This document shows positions 1 through 4,992 of a stretch of 5,346 nucleotides of DNA, in pieces. The notes under the pieces were generated by a model. That model made no database searches. It had not been told where the DNA came from and was given only the letters and a program-made list of their open reading frames with translations. How positions within the stretch are numbered: position 1 is the stretch's first letter; each line of letters begins with the position of its first letter. This DNA comes from a bacterium. Lineage in GTDB: Bacteria > Electryoneota > RPQS01. Location: the NCBI GenBank assembly GCA_028711875.1, contig JAQTRJ010000031.1, forward strand, positions 1-5,346, in the 5' to 3' direction. The position numbers and the translations under genes are program-made.

Positions 1-1619
1 GCAATCCCCGCATGCGCGTCAACACCGATTACATGATTCCCGACACCGGCTGCACCAACGGCGCCGATTGGTACGAGGTCAGCGGCGGCATGCAGGATTG
101 GAACTACGTGTGGATGGGCGATCGCGAAATCACCGTCGAACTCGACGTCACGAAGTGGCCGTCCGTCAGCCGCCTCGAAACGCTCTGGCAGGAAAACCGC
201 TATGCCATGCGCAATTACTGGCTGGAAGCTCAGTACGGCGTGCGCGGCGTGGTCACCGACGCCTCGACCGGCCTGCCGATCCGCGCCAGCATCATGCTCG
301 GTACCAGTCCCTACCTCACCTCGAGCAGCGCGCTGCACGGCGAATATTTCCGGATGCTTCGCCCCGGCACCTACACGCTGACGTTTTCCGCTCCCGGTTA
401 CGGCTCGCAGGTATTCACGAACGTCGTGGTGCCGTCGAATTCCTATACCGTGCTCAACGTACAGCTCGGTTTACCGCCCGACATCGAAGTGAGTCCGACG
501 ACGCTTTCTTCCGACGTCAACCTCTGCGATGTGGCCGATGTGCCGCTGACCATTATCAATGACGGTGACGGCCCGCTTACGTGGTATTCCGAGGAAGGTT
601 ACGTGCATCAAACCCACTACGGCAGCGCGGTCGGCGGCGGCTGGCGGTGGATGGACGGTCTTCAGGCCGGCGGCCCAGCCTACGCGTGGCGGGACATCAG
701 CGGCGTGGGAACACTCGTGTCGTTTTCCGACGACGATCAGACGCTCGGGCCGTTTTCCATCGGTTTCACCTTCCCCTATTTCGAGCAGAATTTCACTCAG
801 TACCGGATTTGCGGCAACGGCTGGATTTCGTTTACTTCTACGTCCACCAGCTACAGCAACTCCACCTTGCCCAGCACGGCCTCGCCGGAAAACATCATCG
901 CGGCGTGGTGGGACGATCTCAGCCCGCAGCGCACCGGCACTCAAATTTACCGCTATGCAACGGCGGACAGCCTCATCATCTCTTTCAACAATATTCAGAG
1001 CTACTCCGGCAGCGGCGTGTACAATTTCCAAATCATTCTGCTCTCGTCCGGACGGATCGTATTCCAATACGGTAGCATGGGCACCAATCGCCTGAACTCC
1101 GCCACCATCGGCATTCAGAACAGTGATCGCTCGAAGGGCGAGGCCGTCGTGTACAACGCGCTCTACATCCAGAACAACATGGCCGTCGAATTCTGCCCCC
1201 ATGACCTGATCACGACGATTCCCGCGTCCGGACAGGTGAACGGTCACAGCTCGACCGTGGTGACGGTGCGTCTGAATTCGTGCTGCGTGCCCGATGGAAT
1301 CTCGAACGGCATTCTTGCGCTGCATTCAAACGATCCGGACACGCCCCTTCTCAACGTGACGGTTGCCGTCAACGTGACGGAGCTGACGCCGCCCGATCCG
1401 GTCACCGATCTGGTGATTTTCCCCGACGGCGCGAATGTGGTCTTAATGTGGAGCGCGGCTCTAAACGCCACCGGCTACAATATCTATCGCCTGACCGCTG
1501 CCGATCAGGATTATCTCGACGGCGAACTGCTCACGCCCACGCCCATCACCGACACCACCTTCACCGCCATTCTCGACGAAAGCGAGCAGTACTTCTATCA
1601 GGTGGTCTCGGTGCGGTAG
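1..1619 (+). CDS. Secreted M14-family zinc carboxypeptidase, C-terminal part (5' end outside window), with TTR-like, ASH-like and FN3 domains
   Basis: The frame is open from base 3 (Asn-Pro-Arg before the Met at base 12), so the zinc-binding part of the gene lies upstream and residue numbers here start at that Met. Residues 1-50 are the end of an M14 (carboxypeptidase E/N-like) catalytic domain: NGADWY, then GGMQDWNY with Tyr32 matching the substrate-binding Tyr248 of carboxypeptidase A, then REITVEL with Glu43 matching catalytic Glu270. Residues 75-152 form a transthyretin-like carboxypeptidase regulatory domain. An ASH/HYDIN-like beta-sandwich starts at 157 (DIEVSPTTL...LTIINDGDGPLTW) and appears to resume at 396-455 (TIPASGQVNGHSSTVVTV...HSNDPDTPLLNV). 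Between them, about 222-394, is a separate domain with the motifs FSIGFTFPYF, GNGWISF and AAWWDDL. Residues 457-535 are an FN3 domain that ends the protein, without a visible T9SS-type sorting domain. Role by family: removal of C-terminal residues from peptides outside the cytoplasm. The terminator 20 nt after the stop marks the end of this transcript. Confidence 0.9.
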   Translation, partial: NPRMRVNTDYMIPDTGCTNGADWYEVSGGMQDWNYVWMGDREITVELDVTKWPSVSRLETLWQENRYAMRNYWLEAQYGVRGVVTDASTGLPIRASIMLGTSPYLTSSSALHGEYFRMLRPGTYTLTFSAPGYGSQVFTNVVVPSNSYTVLNVQLGLPPDIEVSPTTLSSDVNLCDVADVPLTIINDGDGPLTWYSEEGYVHQTHYGSAVGGGWRWMDGLQAGGPAYAWRDISGVGTLVSFSDDDQTLGPFSIGFTFPYFEQNFTQYRICGNGWISFTSTSTSYSNSTLPSTASPENIIAAWWDDLSPQRTGTQIYRYATADSLIISFNNIQSYSGSGVYNFQIILLSSGRIVFQYGSMGTNRLNSATIGIQNSDRSKGEAVVYNALYIQNNMAVEFCPHDLITTIPASGQVNGHSSTVVTVRLNSCCVPDGISNGILALHSNDPDTPLLNVTVAVNVTELTPPDPVTDLVIFPDGANVVLMWSAALNATGYNIYRLTAADQDYLDGELLTPTPITDTTFTAILDESEQYFYQVVSVR

Positions 1620-1638
1620 CGACCGCCGATCAATGCAT

Positions 1639-1675
1639 AGGGCGGGCGCGACGTCAGCGGCCCGCCCTTTCTTTT
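1639..1675 (+). terminator. Intrinsic terminator of the carboxypeptidase gene
   Basis: A perfect 9-bp stem pairs AGGGCGGGC (1639-1647) with GCCCGCCCT (1660-1668) across a 12-nt loop. The T-rich run TTTCTTTT (1668-1675) follows at once. It starts 20 nt after the carboxypeptidase stop and should separate that gene from the two-component operon downstream. Confidence 0.9.
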
Positions 1676-1684
1676 CGACGTCGT

Positions 1685-1697
1685 GACAACTTCATGA
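1685..1697. repeat. Distal copy of 13-bp repeat GACAACTTCATGA
   Basis: GACAACTTCATGA here is identical to 1838-1850, with start points 153 bp apart in the same intergenic region. Unlike the proximal copy, the next 11 bases (GAAGCGATCTT) do not repeat the GACAACTT core, so this would be at most a half or degenerate site. It may be an auxiliary binding site for the regulator acting on the kinase promoter; that role is inferred only from the shared sequence. Confidence 0.5.
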
Positions 1698-1765
1698 AGC
1701 GATCTTAGAATGCACGCCGAGCCGGGTTAAGCGCAGGACATCTATTAGGCATCAAATTTCCCGGT

Positions 1766-1785
1766 GGTGACTCTCCAGAGTCACC
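1766..1785. promoter_or_regulatory. Perfect 9-2-9 palindrome, possible operator or leader hairpin
   Basis: GGTGACTCT (1766-1774) is followed by CC and its exact reverse complement AGAGTCACC (1777-1785). No T-run follows, so it is not a standard terminator. It sits in the non-coding stretch about 100 bp upstream of the apparent kinase promoter. A dyad of this length suits a dimeric DNA-binding protein such as a TetR- or GntR-type factor, or an RNA hairpin if transcribed. No regulator gene of that kind is visible in the window. Confidence 0.5.
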
Positions 1786-1837
1786 CCGATCCCCGCGCGC
1801 AACCCGGCCGGAACCTCTTCGAACGATACCATTTCAA

Positions 1838-1878
1838 GACAACTTCATGACAACTTTCTCGGTCTCCGTGACTATATT
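1838..1878 (+). promoter_or_regulatory. Putative promoter of the two-component operon with tandem 11-bp operator repeats
   Basis: Two head-to-tail 11-mers, GACAACTTCAT (1838-1848) and GACAACTTTCT (1849-1859), lie 13 bp upstream of TATATT (1873-1878), a good -10 candidate. No convincing -35 hexamer sits 16-18 bp before it. Direct repeats with 11-bp periodicity are the usual target of OmpR/PhoB-family dimers. On the opposite strand the core reads GTTGTCAT-GAA-GTTGTC, which resembles the Pho-box layout of two TGTCA-type half-sites one helical turn apart. Repeats replacing the -35 suggest activation, plausibly by the response regulator encoded downstream. The -10 and regulatory role are inferred from layout; only the repeats are directly seen. 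Confidence 0.55.
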
Positions 1879-1903
1879 CCGGCAAGTCTAATCCGGAGGA
1901 TTC

Positions 1904-3604
1904 ATGTCCAGACTTGTGCGGTTCCTCATGCGTTCGAATCGGGCGTTCTATGGCCTGCTCGCGGTGGTGGCGATCATCGTCGGAGGCGTCATCGCGGTCT
2001 TTCACGTCAAGCTGCTCCCCATGACTCCCGAGCTCTACGACAGGATGTATGAACAAGCGCGCGGAGACGCGTGTGCTTACGGAATCATGAGCGCTTCGGA
2101 CTATGTCAATGATGTCTTCCTCCCGCATATCGAGTCGTTGGAAGCGCTGCATCCGACCGGGACGACTCTGGACTGCACCGCCGCCGCCCTCGGTCCTCTG
2201 AAGCAACTACCGGGAGTACGCCGCGTTTACAACCTTTCATCCGAGGGGATCACCGTCTCGGGCGATGAGCCGGCATCCGCCGTGCTGACGGACTCGCTGA
2301 TCGCCAAGCGCGAACTGTTCCGCCGCTGTCATCTCGGCGGAGATTACGGCTCTCCGAAATTCCTGCACTATACGCTGAATCGCGTCCGCTTCACGAATCT
2401 CCTGATGCAGCGGGATACGTTGCGGCTGATCCTGTGCGCCTATGACAGCAGCGGCAGCCGGATAATCTCGGTTCCCAAATCCGACTCCACGCTCGCACAT
2501 CTTCATAACATGGTCGCCCTCGAAATGGATCCGCAATGGATTCGTCAGGCCGTCGCCGCGCAAATGGAACGCGTTTTTTATGAGCGCGAAGCGTTCATGC
2601 TCTGGTCGCCCGGCATTCCCTCCAACTACGAATATTGGGCCGGGCTGGGTGTGCTGGCCTTCGGCGATACGTTGTGGTGGAAGGGACTGAAGTCGGTGAA
2701 CTCGGGCACGATCAGCGACTGGATGTGGCCGAACCACACGTGGTTTTCCTATCGCTCGGTTCAGGAAGACGACGCGGACTCTCGGGCGGAAACGGATAAA
2801 GAAATTGGCGCTCGTCAGATTCCCATGCTGTTCGCTGACGTTGCGACTTTGGTTATTTCCGTGCTGCTGATTCTCACGTTGATTCTGGTGCGCAAACAGT
2901 GGCTGGCGCGCCAAACGGCTCTCGAGCATTTGGCGCATGCCGTGCGTTCGCCCGTCGCCCGCCTTCGCCTAAACGTGGATACGCTGCTCGAGCGGCGGTC
3001 CGTGTCTCCCGAGCAGGAGTCGGAGATTCTCGCGGCGGTCGGCGCGGAATGCGGCAAGATCGAACGCGCGGTTCGCAATGCGGCGTTCAGTCTGGAGGAA
3101 GGAAAACGCCGTTCCGTGCGCGAGCGCGACGATCTCAATCGGATCGTCACCGAGGTTCTGGCGTCGTGGCAAAGCGGTTTCCGCTCGGCGGGCGTCATGC
3201 TGTCCGGTCTCGCGTCGCCCGAGCCGCTGAACGGAGAATTCGACCGCGAGCGCGTCTCCGCGCTTCTCGATAACCTGCTGGACAATGCTTTGCGCCACAC
3301 TCGGCTCCGGCAGCAGCGAGTGCCGAACGCCGCCTATGCGGTGACGGTCGAGCTCCATCGCGAGGGCAGCGACGCGTTGTTGTCGGTGTCCGATATGGGT
3401 GATGGAGTGGCCGAGGCGGATCAGCAGCGGATTTTCCGCAGATTCGCGCGCGGCGCCGACACGGCGCTCACCGGCGCATCCGGTCTCGGTTTGGGACTGG
3501 CCTTGGCCAGAGAGATCTCCGAAGAACACCGGGGATCCATCGTCGTGGAGAGAAATTCTCACGGCGGAGCGCGGTTCATCGTCCGGTTGCCGTTGACGTC
3601 GTAA
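1904..3604 (+). CDS. Membrane sensor histidine kinase (HisKA + HATPase_c), no HAMP domain
   Basis: This 566-aa protein is the sensor of a two-component pair. The ATG is preceded by GGAGGA (1895-1900), a strong if closely spaced ribosome binding site. TM1 covers about residues 14-34 and TM2 about 309-329, enclosing a roughly 270-aa extracytoplasmic domain I cannot assign to a family. Its end (234-283) is rich in Trp and Tyr. TM2 leads into the dimerisation helix after only about 15 residues, leaving no room for a HAMP domain. The H-box is AHAVRSPVARLRLNVDTL with phospho-acceptor His345; the acidic residue usual after this His (HE or HD) is Ala346. The ATP-binding domain has an N-box (LLDNLLDNALRHT, Asn457 and Asn461), G1 (DMGDG, 497-501), F-box (RIFRRF, 509-514) and G2 (GLGLGLALA, 527-535). 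Its cognate regulator starts 15 nt after the stop. The signal sensed is unknown. Confidence 0.93.
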   Translation: MSRLVRFLMRSNRAFYGLLAVVAIIVGGVIAVFHVKLLPMTPELYDRMYEQARGDACAYGIMSASDYVNDVFLPHIESLEALHPTGTTLDCTAAALGPLKQLPGVRRVYNLSSEGITVSGDEPASAVLTDSLIAKRELFRRCHLGGDYGSPKFLHYTLNRVRFTNLLMQRDTLRLILCAYDSSGSRIISVPKSDSTLAHLHNMVALEMDPQWIRQAVAAQMERVFYEREAFMLWSPGIPSNYEYWAGLGVLAFGDTLWWKGLKSVNSGTISDWMWPNHTWFSYRSVQEDDADSRAETDKEIGARQIPMLFADVATLVISVLLILTLILVRKQWLARQTALEHLAHAVRSPVARLRLNVDTLLERRSVSPEQESEILAAVGAECGKIERAVRNAAFSLEEGKRRSVRERDDLNRIVTEVLASWQSGFRSAGVMLSGLASPEPLNGEFDRERVSALLDNLLDNALRHTRLRQQRVPNAAYAVTVELHREGSDALLSVSDMGDGVAEADQQRIFRRFARGADTALTGASGLGLGLALAREISEEHRGSIVVERNSHGGARFIVRLPLTS

Positions 3605-3619
3605 ACGAGACGGACATTC

Positions 3620-4300
3620 GTGGCACACATTCTCATCATCGAAGACGATCCCGATCTGGGAGCAAGGCTCGCGGACAATCTGAAGCTCGAAGGCTATCGG
3701 GTCACGCTGGCCGCCGACGGCCGTACCGGACTCGATCAGGCGCGCTTGGGTTTCGCCGATCTCATTCTGCTCGACCTCATGCTGCCGCATTTGGACGGGC
3801 TGCATATTCTGAAAGCGCTGCGGCGCGATCTGTGTCAAGTCCCGGTGATCATTCTGACGGCCAAAGGAACCGAAGCGCAGCGCATCGAGGGTTTTCGCTC
3901 CGGGGGCGACGACTACGTCGTCAAGCCGTTCTCGCTCATGGAACTCATCGCGCGCGTCCGCGCGGTGCTGCGCCGAACGGGTTTTCGTGAGCGTCCCTCC
4001 GTCATCAACAGCGGTGGGTTGATGATGGATCCGGCGGAGCGCACGGCCACTCTCGACGGTCGTTCGCTGGCGCTCGCTCCCCGCGAATTCGATCTGCTCT
4101 ACGCGCTGGCCGCGCATCCCAATCAGGCGCTGTCGCGAACCGCGCTGCTCGAGGACGCGTGGGGCGACGACGCCGACGTCAGCGGCCGTACCGTGGACAA
4201 TCACGTCGCGTCGCTGCGTCGAAAAATCGAAGAGAATCCCGAAACGCCGACCCGCATCATCACCGTCTATAAAGTCGGCTATCGCTGGAAGACGTCGTAG
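3620..4300 (+). CDS. OmpR/PhoB-family response regulator (receiver + winged-helix DNA-binding domain)
   Basis: The 226-aa length is typical of the family. The start is GTG at 3620, giving the standard opening MAHILIIEDDPDLG; only a weak GGA (3612-3614) precedes it, so translation may partly depend on the kinase gene ending 15 nt upstream. The receiver domain (about 2-118) has every key residue: acidic Glu8, Asp9 and Asp10, phospho-acceptor Asp52 (LLDLMLPHLDG), Thr80 (IILTAKG), and the switch residues Tyr99 and Lys102 (DDYVVKPF). The Trans_reg_C winged helix (about 128-224) shows LAPREFDLLYAL, a recognition-helix segment SGRTVDNHVASLRRKIE, and the wing motif TVYKVGYRW. Phosphotransfer from His345 of the kinase should drive dimerisation and binding to direct repeats such as those at 1838-1859. 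The target genes cannot be determined from this window. Confidence 0.95.
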   Translation: MAHILIIEDDPDLGARLADNLKLEGYRVTLAADGRTGLDQARLGFADLILLDLMLPHLDGLHILKALRRDLCQVPVIILTAKGTEAQRIEGFRSGGDDYVVKPFSLMELIARVRAVLRRTGFRERPSVINSGGLMMDPAERTATLDGRSLALAPREFDLLYALAAHPNQALSRTALLEDAWGDDADVSGRTVDNHVASLRRKIEENPETPTRIITVYKVGYRWKTS

Positions 4301-4325
4301 CGAAGTCTGTCACTCGTGAATGAAC

Positions 4326-4352
4326 GACGGGCGCGTGATCCACGCGCCCGTC
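4326..4352. terminator. 12-bp GC-rich hairpin after the response regulator
   Basis: GACGGGCGCGTG (4326-4337) pairs perfectly with CACGCGCCCGTC (4341-4352) around a 3-nt ATC loop. It lies 25 nt after the response-regulator stop, between convergent gene sets. Neither side carries a true T-tract: + continues TGCGATTT and - continues GTTCATTC. It is therefore likely a weak bidirectional terminator or a 3'-end stabilising hairpin. Confidence 0.65.
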
Positions 4353-4389
4353 TGCGATTTGCGGATGTCCCGCGGCGTCGTCAACGGAT

Positions 4390-4521
4390 TTACCCCGTGA
4401 TCTGTTGCATCTTCTCCGCCGCGGCGCGCCCGAGTTGCCGACACTTTTCGAGAGCATCCTCATCCGGTGTAAAAGAACGCCTCTTTCGCAACAAAAGTAA
4501 TGAATTGATAGGTCGCCTCAT
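4390..4521 (-). CDS. Doubtful 43-aa ORF with coding-like C-terminus
   Basis: On the minus strand an ATG at 4521 opens a 43-codon frame ending TAA at 4390-4392. The second half, starting FTPDEDALEKCRQLGRAAAE and ending KMQQITG, reads like a natural charged helix, while the first part (MRRPINSLLLLRKRRS) does not. No ribosome binding site precedes the ATG, and the apparent terminator of the HU-type gene lies immediately upstream (4523-4550). It may be a decayed 3' end of a longer gene, a leaderless small gene, or chance. I do not recognise a family. The overlapping frames on either strand (for example 4260-4463 minus and 4316-4534 plus) look less protein-like. Confidence 0.25.
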   Translation of the reverse strand: MRRPINSLLLLRKRRSFTPDEDALEKCRQLGRAAAEKMQQITG

Positions 4522-4522
4522 G

Positions 4523-4550
4523 CAAAACGGGTGACCGAACCGATCACCCG
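4523..4550 (-). terminator. Intrinsic terminator of the minus-strand small-gene operon
   Basis: Read on the minus strand, CGGGTGA (4550-4544) pairs with TCACCCG (4534-4528). The stem can extend by two more pairs inside the loop after one mismatch. TTTT (4527-4524) follows directly. It begins 35 nt after the HU/IHF-type stop. The T-run is short, so efficiency may be moderate. On the plus strand no T-run follows, so it is oriented for the minus genes. Confidence 0.7.
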
Positions 4551-4585
4551 CCCTGCATATCCTGCATCCATTCTGTTCCCCTTCC

Positions 4586-4900
4586 TCAGCCCGTCTTCCT
4601 CCCGTTCATTGCCTCAAATAGCATACGGCTCTGTTTAAAATGTACGTACTTCCGTTCCGGGACCTGAACCGCTTTCCCCGATCTCGGATCACGTCCAGCA
4701 TGCTCGTTACGCACACGCACAGAAAACGATCCGAAGTTAGGCAATATCACAGGCTTACCTTCACAAAACGCCCCCGAGATCGCCTCCAAGAGGTGATCCA
4801 GCACGCCCTGCGCCTGTCCTTGGCTCAATTGCGGGATTGCCCGCTGGATCGCCGCGGCGCATTCCCTGCGCCCAAATTCCGATTTGGATCGTCCGGCCAT
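4586..4900 (-). CDS. HU/IHF-family DNA-bending protein
   Basis: The 104-aa product is slightly longer than the usual 90-100 aa. Residues 10-48 match the N-terminal dimerisation helices (RRECAAAIQRAI...VLDHLLEAISGAF). Then comes the beta-saddle with NFGSFSVRVR (55-64) and the DNA-contacting arm GRDPRSGKAVQVPERKYVHF (69-88), in which Pro72 is the counterpart of the intercalating proline. Such proteins bend DNA as dimers and act in nucleoid structure, recombination and phage packaging or integration. The ATG at 4900 was chosen because AGGA (4910-4907) lies 6 nt upstream and the family alignment begins here; the longer frame from GTG 4981 would add 27 unrelated residues that are a shifted reading of the overlapping 55-aa gene. 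The gene overlaps that upstream gene by 76 nt and is followed by a terminator. It is more likely an accessory paralogue than the housekeeping HU, judging from its setting. Confidence 0.88.
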   Translation of the reverse strand: MAGRSKSEFGRRECAAAIQRAIPQLSQGQAQGVLDHLLEAISGAFCEGKPVILPNFGSFSVRVRNEHAGRDPRSGKAVQVPERKYVHFKQSRMLFEAMNGRKTG

Positions 4901-4992
4901 GTCTCGTCCTTTCCGGTCCCGTTGCAATCGTGGCAGTCGCGGAAATCGTCCTCTGTCAGAGGGTTGTTTGGATCGTTCCACGCAAGGCTCAT
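4825..4992 (-). CDS. Small 55-aa protein with CxxCxGxG zinc-type motif
   Basis: This gene is short and easily missed. Its ATG (4992-4990) overlaps the TGA of the upstream gene (4991-4989) as ATGA, and it has a strong GGAGG (5001-4997) 4 nt before the start, with a second GGAGG at 5007-5003. The protein begins MSLAWNDPNNPLTEDDF and then has CHDCNGTGK (residues 20-28), a CxxCxGxG motif as in the DnaJ zinc-finger repeat and many small phage proteins. A single such motif has only two Cys, so metal binding would need a dimer or a partner. The tail (PRRSSGQSRN) overlaps the start of the HU/IHF-type gene in another frame and is low in information. Coupling to both neighbours suggests one operon. The function is unknown. 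Confidence 0.6.
   Translation of the reverse strand: MSLAWNDPNNPLTEDDFRDCHDCNGTGKDETWPDDPNRNLGAGNAPRRSSGQSRN

Noticed and set aside
471..1325. 284-codon minus-strand open frame over the carboxypeptidase gene
   Set aside because: Antisense shadow; the plus strand encodes well-marked secreted beta domains across the same bases.
1700..1765. Possible structured RNA or tRNA fragment in the intergenic region
   Set aside because: No cloverleaf, conserved T-loop or riboswitch core could be found by eye.
2969..4204. 411-codon minus-strand open frame
   Set aside because: It is antisense to the kinase and response regulator, both of which have complete catalytic motifs; its translation is Arg/Gln/His-rich shadow sequence.
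4316..4534. 72-codon plus-strand open frame after the response regulator
   Set aside because: It starts at a GTG without a ribosome binding site, runs straight through the 4326-4352 hairpin and has a translation typical of non-coding GC-rich DNA.
4901..4981. N-terminal extension of the HU/IHF-type protein from a GTG at 4981
   Set aside because: The extra 27 residues (VERSKQPSDRGRFPRLPRLQ...) are Arg/Pro-rich shadow sequence of the 55-aa gene; the ATG at 4900 has a proper ribosome binding site and fits the family N-terminus.
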